DNA from: Burkholderiaceae bacterium
GTDB lineage: Bacteria > Pseudomonadota > Gammaproteobacteria > Burkholderiales > Burkholderiaceae_B
Assembly: GCA_017983955.1 (NCBI GenBank)
Contig: JAGOAJ010000001.1
Coordinates: 124,001 to 188,000 of the forward strand
Length of the DNA: 64,000 bases
Direction of reading: 5' to 3'
This document shows, one piece after another, positions 20,410 to 29,329 of the stretch; positions within the stretch are counted from its first letter, which is position 1; each line of letters begins with the position of its first letter. The notes beneath the pieces are model-generated. The model was given only the letters and a program-made list of their open reading frames with translations. It searched no databases and was not told where the DNA came from. The translations under genes and the position numbers were made by a program.

Positions 20410-22167
20410 ATGGCGAACCATTCTAAAAAATCTCTGATTCCCACTACGTTCTATGAACAGGCACACCAGAACCGCCGAGGTTTCTACTGGTTGACTCCGG
20501 CCGTCGTGCTGGTGCTATATCTGTGCGTAATGGGCGCTTTCATCTGGCTGCAACGTCTGCACAATGACAGCGTAATGTTCGTGACCATAGACCAGGAAAC
20601 TCGTCAGCAGCGCCTGCTGATGATAGTCGTGGCTCTATCCTTCGTGATCGTCCTTAGCCTGCTGGCCTTATGGCGATACACGCGGTTTCGCACTCGTGCC
20701 GAGGCCGCCCTGATTGCGGAGACCGGATTTCGTCGCGCCATGGAAAACTCCATGTCTACTGGTATGCGCGTCTTCGATATGCAAGGCCGCATCGCTTACG
20801 TCAACCCAGCCTTCTGTCGCATGATAGGGTGGAACGAAGCCGACCTGATAGGCCGCACCACGCCCTTTCCCTACTGGCTGCCCGGGCGTTATACCCAGCA
20901 CCAGGAAACCCTGGACCTGCTGCTGTCGGGTCGTACCCCCAGCAGCGGCCTGGAAGTCGAAGCCCAACGACGCGATGGCTCGCGCTTCACAGCCCGTATG
21001 TATGTCTCGCCGCTACGCGATCCCAACGGTGAACAAATCGGCTGGATGACTTCCATGACCGACATTACCGAACCCAAGCGCATACGCGAAGCCCTGACGG
21101 CCGCGCACGAGCGCTTTATGACCGTGCTTGAAGGCCTGGATGACGCTATCTCTGTGGTGGCCGACACCCCAGAAGGCCTGGAACTACTGTTTGCCAACCG
21201 TACCTACCGTCGTTTTTTCGGTGCTCAGTCCAGCGGACACGGCGAACTCTTAGGCGGACGGCTGGGACGTTTCACGGACGAAACCGTGGAAACATTTTCC
21301 GGGTCAGCGCAACGCTGGTTTGAAGTTCATCATCGTATACTGGCCTGGACGGACGGCAGACGCGTACGGCTGCAAGTAGCCCGCGACATTACCGAAAGAC
21401 GCACCCACGAAGAAGCATCGCGCCTACAGCAGGAAAAAATTCAGCTTACCAGTCGCCTGACCACTATGGGCGAAATGGCGTCTTCTTTGGCGCACGAACT
21501 CAATCAACCCCTGACTGCCATCAGCAACTACAGCATGGGTGCCGTCGCCATGCTCAAGTCTGGTAATGCCGACCCAGACCGACTGCTGCAAGCCCTTGAA
21601 AAAGCGGCTCAGCAAGCCGAGCGAGCGGGCAAAATCATTAGTCGCATCCGTGAGTTTGTTAAACGCAGCGAACCGCGTCGCCAGACTGTGCCCATTACGC
21701 GCATTCTGGATAACGCCATCGGTTTTGCCGACATAGACGCACATAAGCGCCAGATAGAAATACAGCAGCACTTGCCCGATCCCTTGCCCGATGTGGTTGC
21801 CGACCCCATCCTAATAGAACAGGTATTGCTAAACTTATTGAAAAACGGGGTAGAAGCCATGGAAGACAGCGCCTATCCTACCTTGCACGTCGTAGTCACT
21901 GACCAAGGCCCGCTAATCGAGGTGGCCGTTGTAGACAGAGGCCATGGGCTACGCGACCCCGAACGTCTGTTCGAACCGTTTTACAGCACCAAGTCCGAAG
22001 GGCTGGGCATGGGGCTGAATATTTGCCGTACTATCATTGAGTCTCACCATGGCCGACTTTGGGCTAGCGAAAACCCAGATGGTGGCACTATTTTTCGTTT
22101 CACTCTGCCCCGTGCGGCGTCAAAAGCGCCAAGCGTCACAGCGAATACCCAGGAGTTCCTTGCATGA
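20410..22167 (+). CDS. PAS-domain sensor histidine kinase, FixL/DctB-like
   Basis: Membrane sensor kinase of 585 residues: two membrane helices (about 22-45 and 67-90) flanking a short periplasmic loop, two PAS domains (about 110-230 and 232-350), a HisKA domain with phospho-acceptor H362 in SSLAHELNQPLTAI, and an ATPase domain with N-box LLNLLKNGVEAM and G-box GLGMGLNICRTI. The signal is unknown; no haem-binding PAS signature was identified, so oxygen sensing should not be assumed. ATG at 20410 is preferred to TTG at 20398. Its last codons overlap the response regulator start (ATGA). Confidence 0.9.
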   Translation: MANHSKKSLIPTTFYEQAHQNRRGFYWLTPAVVLVLYLCVMGAFIWLQRLHNDSVMFVTIDQETRQQRLLMIVVALSFVIVLSLLALWRYTRFRTRAEAALIAETGFRRAMENSMSTGMRVFDMQGRIAYVNPAFCRMIGWNEADLIGRTTPFPYWLPGRYTQHQETLDLLLSGRTPSSGLEVEAQRRDGSRFTARMYVSPLRDPNGEQIGWMTSMTDITEPKRIREALTAAHERFMTVLEGLDDAISVVADTPEGLELLFANRTYRRFFGAQSSGHGELLGGRLGRFTDETVETFSGSAQRWFEVHHRILAWTDGRRVRLQVARDITERRTHEEASRLQQEKIQLTSRLTTMGEMASSLAHELNQPLTAISNYSMGAVAMLKSGNADPDRLLQALEKAAQQAERAGKIISRIREFVKRSEPRRQTVPITRILDNAIGFADIDAHKRQIEIQQHLPDPLPDVVADPILIEQVLLNLLKNGVEAMEDSAYPTLHVVVTDQGPLIEVAVVDRGHGLRDPERLFEPFYSTKSEGLGMGLNICRTIIESHHGRLWASENPDGGTIFRFTLPRAASKAPSVTANTQEFLA

Positions 22168-22787
22168 CTACACTTCAAGCATCCAGCACCATTTTCATCG
22201 TCGATGACGACGAAGCGGTACGCGATTCATTACGCTGGCTACTTGAGGCTAATGGCTATCGTGTCAAAAGCTTCAGCGGCGCCGAAGAATTCCTAGATAC
22301 CTATGACCCCGATCAGGTCGGCGTACTTATTGCCGATGTGCGCATGCCGGGCATGAGCGGGCTAGAACTACAGGAAGCCTTGCTTGCCCGCCAGGCCCCC
22401 TTGCCCATAGTCTTCATTACCGGGCATGGCGATGTGCCCATGGCCGTGTCCACCATTAAAAAAGGCGCCGTTGATTTTCTTGAAAAGCCGTTTAATGAAA
22501 CCGACTTGCGCGCCATCGTGGCCCGCATGCTGGAACAGGCTACTGAACGCTTCAGCCAGGCTCAGGCACAGAAAAATCACCAGGCCATACTTAGCCGACT
22601 GACCGCGCGCGAACAGCAAGTGCTGGAACGTATCGTTGCTGGCCGCCTGAATAAGCAAATTGCCGGTGACCTGAACATCAGCATCAAGACAGTTGAAGCT
22701 CACCGCGCCAACATCATGGAAAAGCTTGAAGTCACTACAGTGGCCGATCTTATGAAAATAGCCCTTACCCACGAGGCCACCGCATGA
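22164..22787 (+). CDS. FixJ-family response regulator
   Basis: Two-domain transcription regulator of 207 residues. The receiver domain has the acidic pocket (VDDDE, 14-18), phospho-acceptor D58 in [11 protein letters not shown] and the conserved Lys in FLEKPF; the C-terminal LuxR-type helix-turn-helix (LTAREQQVL ... [20 protein letters not shown]) is complete. It overlaps the kinase gene by four bases and its own stop overlaps the folD start by four bases, so kinase, regulator and folD are translationally coupled. Targets are unknown; the divergent aceE operon and folD are candidates by position only. Confidence 0.92.
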   Translation: MTTLQASSTIFIVDDDEAVRDSLRWLLEANGYRVKSFSGAEEFLDTYDPDQVGVLIADVRMPGMSGLELQEALLARQAPLPIVFITGHGDVPMAVSTIKKGAVDFLEKPFNETDLRAIVARMLEQATERFSQAQAQKNHQAILSRLTAREQQVLERIVAGRLNKQIAGDLNISIKTVEAHRANIMEKLEVTTVADLMKIALTHEATA

Positions 22788-23641
22788 CTGCAAGGCTAAT
22801 TGACGGCAAAGTGCTGTCTGACAGCATCAAAGACCAGGTACAACAACGGGTGCATGCCTTGCAAGCGCGCGGCATCACACCGGGCCTGGCAGTAGTTCTG
22901 GTTGGCGAAGACCCTGCTTCACAGGTGTACGTACGCAATAAAGCAGCTGCCTGCGAAAAAGCTGGCCTGCATTCACGCGTGATACGCATGCCGGCCGCTA
23001 GCACCGAGCAAGCTCTGCTAGACCAGGTCCAGCAACTGAATCAGGATCCAGACATAGATGGCATCCTGGTACAGCTGCCCCTGCCCTCGCATATGGACAG
23101 CGGTAAAGTCATAGAAGCCATTAGTGCCGAAAAAGACGTGGATGGCTTTCACATCAGCAATGTCGGCCTGCTCATGACGGGCCGCCCGCTATTTCGGCCC
23201 TGCACCCCTTATGGCGTCATGAAAATGCTGGAATCACAGGATGTGGTCCTGCGTGGCGCGGAAGCCGTCATCGTTGGGGCCAGCAATATTGTGGGCAAGC
23301 CCATGGCGATGCTGCTGCTGGCGGCAGGCGCCACCGTTACCCTGTGCAACTCCAAGACCCGCGACCTGGGCGCGCAAACGCGCCGCGCCGACGTATTGGT
23401 CGTAGCCACGGGCAAACCGGAAATGATTACTGGCGACATGATCAAGCCGGGTGCTATCGTAATAGATGTGGGCATCAACCGCCGTGCCGATGGCAAACTG
23501 GTGGGCGATGTCCAATTCGATACAGCACGCCAGGTCGCCGCTGCCATCACGCCGGTTCCTGGCGGTGTAGGCCCCATGACCATCGCCATGCTGCTGGTTA
23601 ACACCCTGGAAGCCGCCGAGCGTCGCGCCGCCGCTTCCTGA
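22784..23641 (+). CDS. folD: Methylene-THF dehydrogenase / methenyl-THF cyclohydrolase
   Basis: Bifunctional one-carbon enzyme interconverting 5,10-methylene-, methenyl- and 10-formyl-tetrahydrofolate with NADP+. The 285-residue protein shows the substrate motif [13 protein letters not shown] and the cofactor-binding segment [15 protein letters not shown], and ends with the family signature [15 protein letters not shown]. The ATG overlaps the stop of the response regulator gene (ATGA), an unusual partnership for folD. prlC follows after 23 bases. Confidence 0.96.
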   Translation: MTARLIDGKVLSDSIKDQVQQRVHALQARGITPGLAVVLVGEDPASQVYVRNKAAACEKAGLHSRVIRMPAASTEQALLDQVQQLNQDPDIDGILVQLPLPSHMDSGKVIEAISAEKDVDGFHISNVGLLMTGRPLFRPCTPYGVMKMLESQDVVLRGAEAVIVGASNIVGKPMAMLLLAAGATVTLCNSKTRDLGAQTRRADVLVVATGKPEMITGDMIKPGAIVIDVGINRRADGKLVGDVQFDTARQVAAAITPVPGGVGPMTIAMLLVNTLEAAERRAAAS

Positions 23642-23664
23642 TTATTTCTGGATAAGTACATCGT

Positions 23665-25725
23665 ATGACTACCAACCCACTGCTTGCTCCCGTTGCCGAG
23701 CTGATTGATTACGCCGCAGTCCGGCCGGAACATATATTGCCCGCCGTCAGTGAACTAATAAACCAGACACGCCTGGCGGTAGAACAGGTAGCCCAGCCAT
23801 CGCAGGACGCCACCTGGGACACCATCATAGAGCCGGTTCAGGAAATATCTGAAAGGCTCTGGCGGGCTTGGTCAGTGGCTGGCCACTTAAATGCGGTAGT
23901 CAATACGCCCGAACTACGCGAAGCCTACAACAGCGGTCTACCTCTAATTACCGAGTTCTCAACGTGGGTGGGCTTGCATGCGGGCCTATACGCGCAATAC
24001 AAGCGCCTAAAAGCTGCCCCGGAATTTACGCAATTGCCTGCCGTGCGTCAGCGCATCATAGACTTGGCCTTGCGCGACTTTCGCCTTAGTGGTGTCGAAC
24101 TTCAAGGCGAGGCTCGCGAGCGCTATGCGGTAATTTCCGACCAGCAGGCCCAGGCCTCGCAAAAGTTCTCCGAAAATGTACTGGATAGCGTGGATCAGTG
24201 GTCCTTGCTGGTCACGGACGAAGCGCGCCTGGCAGGGCTACCCGCCGACTTGGTCCAGGCGACCCAGGACGCCGCTACGGCCGATCAGCAAAGTGGCTGG
24301 AAGTTCAGCTTGAAAATGCCCTGCTACATCCCTGTCATGCAATACGCCACTGACCGCGAACTGCGCCGGGAACTGTACACAGGCTATGCCACCATAGCGT
24401 CAGAGCAAGGCAAGCCCGAACTGGATAACTCCACCCTGATAGAACAGCTGCTGGCCCTACGCGCCGAAGAAGCACAACTGTTGGGTTACAGCAGCTTTGC
24501 CGATCTACGCCTGGAAACACGTATGGCCGATAGCGCCGACCAAGTGCTTAGCTTCCTGCGTGAACTGGCCCAAAAAGCCAAGCCTTCCGGCCAACACGAC
24601 TTGGCCGAACTACGTGAATTCGCCAGCCAGCAACTGAGCATTACTGACTTGCAGCCCTGGGATGTGGCTTTTGCGTCCGAGCGCCTGCGCGAACAGCGCT
24701 ACGCCTACTCCGAAGAAGAGGTCAAGCAATATTTCACCGAGCCCCAAGTTCTGGATGGCTTGTTTCATGTGGCTCGTACCCTGTTCAACGTTGATCTGGC
24801 ACCTGCAGACCTCCCGGTCTGGCATGCCGATGTACGCCCGTTCACCATCAGCGACCAGCAAGGTCAGGTGTTGGGTCATCTATACCTGGATTTGTACGCA
24901 CGCCAGGGCAAGCAAAGTGGCGCCTGGGTAGACAGCGAGCGCAATCGCCGCAAGCTGCCGGGCAGCGTGCAAACCCCAGTGGTGTACCTGACCTGCAACT
25001 TCACGCCCCCTCAGGGCGGGAAACCCGCCTTGCTGACCCACGACGACGTCATCACCCTATTCCACGAAAGCGGCCATGCCTTGCACGCCCTGCTTTCGCG
25101 GGTGGACGACCCCGGCGCATCGGCCTTTTCCGCTGTGGAATGGGATGCCATAGAACTGCCCTCGCAGTTCATGGAGAATTTCTGCTGGGAATGGTCGGTG
25201 GTGCTAGCCATGTCAGCCCATGTCGATACCGGCGCCCAACTGCCCAGAGCGCTGTTCGACAAAATGGTGGCGGCTCGTAATTTCCAAAGCGGCATGCAAA
25301 TGCTGCGTCAGATCGAATTCTCCTTGTTCGATATGTCCATACACCAACAAGCTGCCATGTCCATCGCCTCTGTGATGGCGACATTGGATCAGGTACGCAA
25401 AGAAGTCGCCGTACTGTTCCCACCTGCCTGGCACAGGTTTCCACATAATTTTTCGCACCTGTTTGCGGGCGGCTACGGGGCTGGCTACTACAGCTACAAA
25501 TGGGCGGAAGTATTGTCTGCCGACGCCTATGCGGCCTTCGAAGAACACGCAAGCGCCCAAGGCGATGGCGTCACCCTGGACCCGGTTACCGGGCAGCGCT
25601 TCCTGGACGAAATTCTTGCGGTGGGCGGCGCCCGTCCAGCGGCAGAATCCTTCCGCGCTTTCCGGGGACGCGATCCGTCCATAGATGCCTTGCTACGCCA
25701 TAACGGCCTGGCAACAGCTAACTAA
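23665..25725 (+). CDS. prlC: Oligopeptidase A (M3 metallopeptidase)
   Basis: Cytoplasmic zinc oligopeptidase that degrades peptides, including cleaved signal peptides. The 686 residues match PrlC/OpdA (680 in E. coli), and the zinc motif HESGH is at 467-471 within LFHESGHALHALLS, with the downstream Glu-containing SQFMENFCWEW helix. The ATG at 23665 gives the usual NPLLAP start. It lies between folD and a SCO1-type gene that begins 12 bases after its stop. Confidence 0.94.
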   Translation: MTTNPLLAPVAELIDYAAVRPEHILPAVSELINQTRLAVEQVAQPSQDATWDTIIEPVQEISERLWRAWSVAGHLNAVVNTPELREAYNSGLPLITEFSTWVGLHAGLYAQYKRLKAAPEFTQLPAVRQRIIDLALRDFRLSGVELQGEARERYAVISDQQAQASQKFSENVLDSVDQWSLLVTDEARLAGLPADLVQATQDAATADQQSGWKFSLKMPCYIPVMQYATDRELRRELYTGYATIASEQGKPELDNSTLIEQLLALRAEEAQLLGYSSFADLRLETRMADSADQVLSFLRELAQKAKPSGQHDLAELREFASQQLSITDLQPWDVAFASERLREQRYAYSEEEVKQYFTEPQVLDGLFHVARTLFNVDLAPADLPVWHADVRPFTISDQQGQVLGHLYLDLYARQGKQSGAWVDSERNRRKLPGSVQTPVVYLTCNFTPPQGGKPALLTHDDVITLFHESGHALHALLSRVDDPGASAFSAVEWDAIELPSQFMENFCWEWSVVLAMSAHVDTGAQLPRALFDKMVAARNFQSGMQMLRQIEFSLFDMSIHQQAAMSIASVMATLDQVRKEVAVLFPPAWHRFPHNFSHLFAGGYGAGYYSYKWAEVLSADAYAAFEEHASAQGDGVTLDPVTGQRFLDEILAVGGARPAAESFRAFRGRDPSIDALLRHNGLATAN

Positions 25726-25737
25726 GGAGAGCAAAGC

Positions 25738-26328
25738 ATGCGTAATTTATACCGGGGCTTATTTGCCCTGTTATTGGCGCTGATGTTGCCATGGGCCAGC
25801 GCGCAAACCACAGGCGAGACGGCCTTGCACACGGTGCGCGGCTTCTTGCCCGACCTTAAATTCAGCCTGCAAGGTGTAGGCAATAAAACAGTCACCCAGA
25901 CAGACTTTAAGGGCAAAGTAATTTTGCTGTTTTTTGGCTACGCCAGCTGCCCGGATGTCTGCCCCACCACCATGGCCCAGTTGTCACATGTGGTAGAAAA
26001 CCTGGGTACTGATGCCGATAAGGTCCGTATTTTATTTATCAGCGTGGACCCCCACCGCGATACCCCAGACATCCTGCAGGCCTATGTCGATGCATTTGAC
26101 AGCAATGCCACTGGCTTGACTGGCTCGGAAAAGCAGATAGCCGATTTGGCGCGCCGTTATCGCGTGGCCTATCAGATAGAAAAGCCTGCGGCGGATGCCC
26201 CAGAAGACTACGAAGTAGCCCACAGCCGCGGCGTGTATATTTTTGACCAACAGGGCCGCGCCCGCATGCTGGCGGCCGACACCGAGTCATCAGACGTTTT
26301 AACTACCGCAGTCAAGTCCCTGCTGTAG
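25738..26328 (+). CDS. SCO1/SenC copper chaperone, thioredoxin fold
   Basis: Exported 196-residue SCO family protein: signal peptide (residues 1-22, ending WASAQ), thioredoxin fold, copper ligands C71 and C75 in CPDVC, and the distal H162 in VAHSRGVYIFD. Members deliver copper to the CuA centre of cytochrome oxidase or act as periplasmic thiol reductants. No oxidase gene is nearby. It has a strong ribosome binding site (AAGGAGAG). Its last 17 bases overlap the end of the convergent flavoprotein gene. Confidence 0.92.
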   Translation: MRNLYRGLFALLLALMLPWASAQTTGETALHTVRGFLPDLKFSLQGVGNKTVTQTDFKGKVILLFFGYASCPDVCPTTMAQLSHVVENLGTDADKVRILFISVDPHRDTPDILQAYVDAFDSNATGLTGSEKQIADLARRYRVAYQIEKPAADAPEDYEVAHSRGVYIFDQQGRARMLAADTESSDVLTTAVKSLL

Positions 26329-27712
26329 CCAGTTCCGCTGCTGCATGACGCAAGGCAGTACGCAGGCCTTCTTCAATGACGGGATGGTAAAACGGCATGC
26401 TCAGCATGTCGTTTACCGACAGCTTTTGCTGTACGCACCACGCCAGCAAATGGGCGATGTGCTCCATCGCCGGGCCAGCCATTTCAGCCCCTAGCAAGCG
26501 ACCGTCTTTGCTGTCTGCATAAAGACGCAACATGCCCTGGTTTTTCAATATGATGCGTGAACGTCCCTGATTCACAAAACTGACCTGACCAAAGACCACA
26601 CCCGTTTTAGGTAGATCTTTAAAACGCAGGCCAACTTGCGCCAGCTGAGGGTCAGAAAACACCACCATTAAGGGCGCTGAACGCTGTGGTGTGACAACAT
26701 CAGGATAACGCAGGGCATTGCCTGCGGCGATATAACCTTCGTCGTTAGCTTCGTGCAGCACAGCCAACTTACCCGTGACGTCGCCAGCGATGAACACCGG
26801 CGCCTCGCCTAGCTGCAAGGTCAACGGATTAATAGTGGGCAGTCCTTGCTCGTTCAGGACTATCGACGTATTTTCCAGACTAAGCGCATCCAGATTAGGA
26901 CGACGGCCAGTCGCTACCAATACATAGTCCACAACTTCGGTAGACATACGGCCATCGCGCGATTTCAACACCACATGCACGTCATCCCCTTGCAGCTGCA
27001 CGTTATGCACGTCGGTGTCCAGACGCATATCCATTTCGTCCTGGAAGGCGGCGCGCGCACTGGCCTTGACCTCGGGATCGCTGATACCGCCCAGGCTGGC
27101 ACTGCGGTTGACCAAACATACCTTGACCCCTAGCCGCGTCAAGGCCTGACCAATTTCCAAGCCTATCACGCCGGAACCCACCACCAGTACGCTGCGCGGC
27201 AAGGTCTGCCAGTCGAACACATCGTCGTTGATCAGCACACGCCGACCCAGTGACCGATAAATCTCGGGGACTACAGGCGACGAGCCCGTAGCGATCACGA
27301 TGCCACCGGCTTGAATTTGCGTGTGGTCATCGACCTGTAAAACGGTATCTGCAATAAAGCGCGCATGCCCCCGGATTTTATCGGCGTCTGGCATGGCAGC
27401 GATGCTGTCCAACACAAAGCTAACAAAGCGATCGCGTTCGTTACGTACCCTGGCCATGACCCGCTCGCCATCGACCTTTACTTCGCCCACAAGATCTACA
27501 CCAAATGCCGGAGCCATGCTAATGCCATGAGCCGCATCAGCAGCGGCTATTAGCAGCTTGGATGGCATGCAACCAACCCTGGCGCAGGTGGTTCCATAAG
27601 GCCCACCCTCAATTAGCAAAGCTGTTTTCCCGGCTTTTTTTACTGCCTTATAAGCGGCCATGCCAGCCGTGCCTGCGCCGATAATTGCTACATCAGTGTT
27701 CAACTGCCGCAT
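26312..27712 (-). CDS. Lipoamide-dehydrogenase-like pyridine nucleotide disulfide oxidoreductase
   Basis: FAD/NAD(P) disulfide oxidoreductase of 466 residues without a lipoyl domain. FAD motif IIGAGTAGMAAYKAV is at the N-terminus, redox pair in GTTCARVGCMPSK, second Rossmann motif VVGSGVIGLEIG and the C-terminal active-site segment MPFYHPVIEEGLR (His and Glu present). It is related to Lpd, but the active-site and C-terminal patterns differ from the PDH-linked E3 at 14211-16031, and no 2-oxoacid dehydrogenase genes adjoin it. Its real disulfide substrate is unknown. The 3' end overlaps the SCO1-type gene. Confidence 0.85.
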   Translation of the reverse strand: MRQLNTDVAIIGAGTAGMAAYKAVKKAGKTALLIEGGPYGTTCARVGCMPSKLLIAAADAAHGISMAPAFGVDLVGEVKVDGERVMARVRNERDRFVSFVLDSIAAMPDADKIRGHARFIADTVLQVDDHTQIQAGGIVIATGSSPVVPEIYRSLGRRVLINDDVFDWQTLPRSVLVVGSGVIGLEIGQALTRLGVKVCLVNRSASLGGISDPEVKASARAAFQDEMDMRLDTDVHNVQLQGDDVHVVLKSRDGRMSTEVVDYVLVATGRRPNLDALSLENTSIVLNEQGLPTINPLTLQLGEAPVFIAGDVTGKLAVLHEANDEGYIAAGNALRYPDVVTPQRSAPLMVVFSDPQLAQVGLRFKDLPKTGVVFGQVSFVNQGRSRIILKNQGMLRLYADSKDGRLLGAEMAGPAMEHIAHLLAWCVQQKLSVNDMLSMPFYHPVIEEGLRTALRHAAAELATAGT

Positions 27713-27755
27713 AGTTAAATCCGCCTATAAGAAAAACAACCTGACTAGGTAGTGA

Positions 27756-28331
27756 TTACGCACCCGTCCATTCGGTCAGGAATTCACGAAAATCGGGCCG
27801 TTCGACCGGTGGCAAGGCATTGACAGGCGTACCCACATTCACAAAACCCATAAACCGGTATTCCAGGGCGTCAAAACCCAGCGTCTCGGTGACTTCCTCA
27901 ACATAAGTGCCTAATCCTGTGCTCCAGAAGGCGCCCAACCCCAGCATGTGGGCCGCATTAAGCATATTCATGACAGCGGCGCCTGTAGCCAGCATACGCT
28001 CTTCTTCGGGAATCTTGGTATTGTCATGATCCAGATGGCAAGCGACGCCGATCAGCAGCGGCACTTTTGCCAGCCAGCGGCGTATAGAGGCTTCCTTCAC
28101 ATCAGTGATCGTACCGCCTGAAGCGCGTGTGGCTGAAATAGACAGGTCGGCCAAGCGAGCGATGGCCTCGCCACGTATCAGGGTAAAACGCCAGGGACGT
28201 AGCCTGCCATGGTCGGGTGCCGACATGGCGGCCTGCAGTATCTGAGCCAGTTGTTCTTCGGATGGGCCTGGCTCCTGCACTAGCTTGACTGATCGGCGTG
28301 TATACAGGTAATCCAAGGGGGTAACAGACAT
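27756..28331 (-). CDS. Nitroreductase-family FMN protein (YdjA-like)
   Basis: Small FMN-dependent oxidoreductase of 191 residues. The N-terminal RRSVKLVQEPGPSEEQLAQIL and DHGRLRPWRF segments form the FMN/dimer signature of the YdjA subgroup, and GLGAFWSTG lies near the C-terminal half. Physiological substrate unknown; family members reduce nitro compounds and quinones with NAD(P)H. ATG at 28331 with AAAGGA seven bases upstream is preferred to an overlapping TTG at 28334. It lies 43 bases before the flavoprotein gene and after the pdxJ terminator. Confidence 0.88.
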   Translation of the reverse strand: MSVTPLDYLYTRRSVKLVQEPGPSEEQLAQILQAAMSAPDHGRLRPWRFTLIRGEAIARLADLSISATRASGGTITDVKEASIRRWLAKVPLLIGVACHLDHDNTKIPEEERMLATGAAVMNMLNAAHMLGLGAFWSTGLGTYVEEVTETLGFDALEYRFMGFVNVGTPVNALPPVERPDFREFLTEWTGA

Positions 28332-28356
28332 CAACTATCCTTTTGTGTAAACAGCA

Positions 28357-28383
28357 ACAAAACGCCGCACAGTAAGCGCGGCG
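28357..28383 (-). terminator. Intrinsic terminator after pdxJ
   Basis: Minus-strand hairpin: CGCCGCGC (28383-28376) pairs with GTGCGGCG (28370-28363) with one G-U pair and a five-base loop, followed by TTTTGTTG. It lies just after the pdxJ stop at 28405 and before the nitroreductase start. Confidence 0.65.
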
Positions 28384-28404
28384 CTTGACGGCTTAAGCCA
28401 GGAA

Positions 28405-29145
28405 TCAAGACGCGCGTTGTGGCGTGCTGGCGGTTATCATAAGTGCTTTCATTTCACGTATGGCATTTTCCCAGCCATCGAAGATGGCTCGGGCCACAAT
28501 CGCGTGACCGATATTAAGTTCGTCTATACCAGGTAAGGCGGCAATCGCCTGTACGTTCTGGTAATGCAGACCATGCCCGGCATTGATGCGCAAGCCCAAA
28601 CCCGCAGCCACCGAAATACCGTGCCGAATACGTTCCAGCTGGTGTAAGCGTTCATGGTCTAGCGCGGCCTGCGCATAAGCGCCGGTGTGCAGTTCTATGA
28701 TGTTGGCACCGGCCTCGTGGGCTGCTTGAATTTGCTGATCTTCAGCGTCTATGAACAGTGAGACGCGTATGCCTGCGTCGTGCAGGCGATCTACGGCCTG
28801 TTTGACCAGATTGAACTGGCCGGCAACATCCAAACCGCCTTCAGTAGTCAGTTCCTGACGCCGTTCTGGGACCAGACACACATCTTGGGGTTCGACACGG
28901 CAGGCAAAATCCAGCATTTCGCCGGTAATTGCACATTCCAGGTTCATGCGGGTACGCAGCAACGGCCGTATGGCTAAGACATCGTCGTCCTGGATATGGC
29001 GGCGGTCTTCACGTAAGTGCAGCGTAATGACATCTGCGCCTGCGTCTTCGGCACGCAAGGCCGCCTGCACAGGATCAGGGTAAGAAGTAAAGCGCTGTTG
29101 CCGCAAGGTGGCCACATGATCAATATTAACGCCCAACTCAATCAT
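28405..29145 (-). CDS. pdxJ: Pyridoxine 5'-phosphate synthase
   Basis: TIM-barrel enzyme condensing 3-amino-2-oxopropyl phosphate with deoxyxylulose 5-phosphate to form pyridoxine 5'-phosphate, the last step of the DXP-dependent B6 pathway. The start [15 protein letters not shown] and the ELHTGAYA and INAGHGLHY segments are diagnostic; 246 residues is normal. ATG at 29145 lies about nine bases after GGAAGG, so it is preferred to GTG at 29154. No recO, acpS or other B6 gene adjoins it in this window. Confidence 0.95.
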   Translation of the reverse strand: MIELGVNIDHVATLRQQRFTSYPDPVQAALRAEDAGADVITLHLREDRRHIQDDDVLAIRPLLRTRMNLECAITGEMLDFACRVEPQDVCLVPERRQELTTEGGLDVAGQFNLVKQAVDRLHDAGIRVSLFIDAEDQQIQAAHEAGANIIELHTGAYAQAALDHERLHQLERIRHGISVAAGLGLRINAGHGLHYQNVQAIAALPGIDELNIGHAIVARAIFDGWENAIREMKALMITASTPQRAS

Positions 29146-29251
29146 CGTGCACACCCTTCCTTAATTTTGAATAAATAAACAAGCCCCTATTATCGCCTTT
29201 TACCCGACACTTGTCCCACCGGCTTGTTTAAACTCCAGCGCCCTTACGTGC

Positions 29252-29306
29252 CGGACCCTTACTCTGTGACTCCGCTGCCGCGGAAAATCACTCCCGCAAG
29301 GGTCCG
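29252..29306. repeat. Long-range perfect inverted repeat between efflux operon and pdxJ
   Basis: CGGACCCTT (29252-29260) and AAGGGTCCG (29298-29306) are exact reverse complements separated by 37 bases that include a further GC-rich CCGCTGCCGCGG. It lies 23 bases after the stop of the outer-membrane channel gene, in the 184-base gap before pdxJ. No U-tract follows on the minus strand. It may protect the 3' end of the efflux mRNA or be a factor-dependent terminator. Confidence 0.5.
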
Positions 29307-29329
29307 CCACTACGGGCTACGCGCAGACT

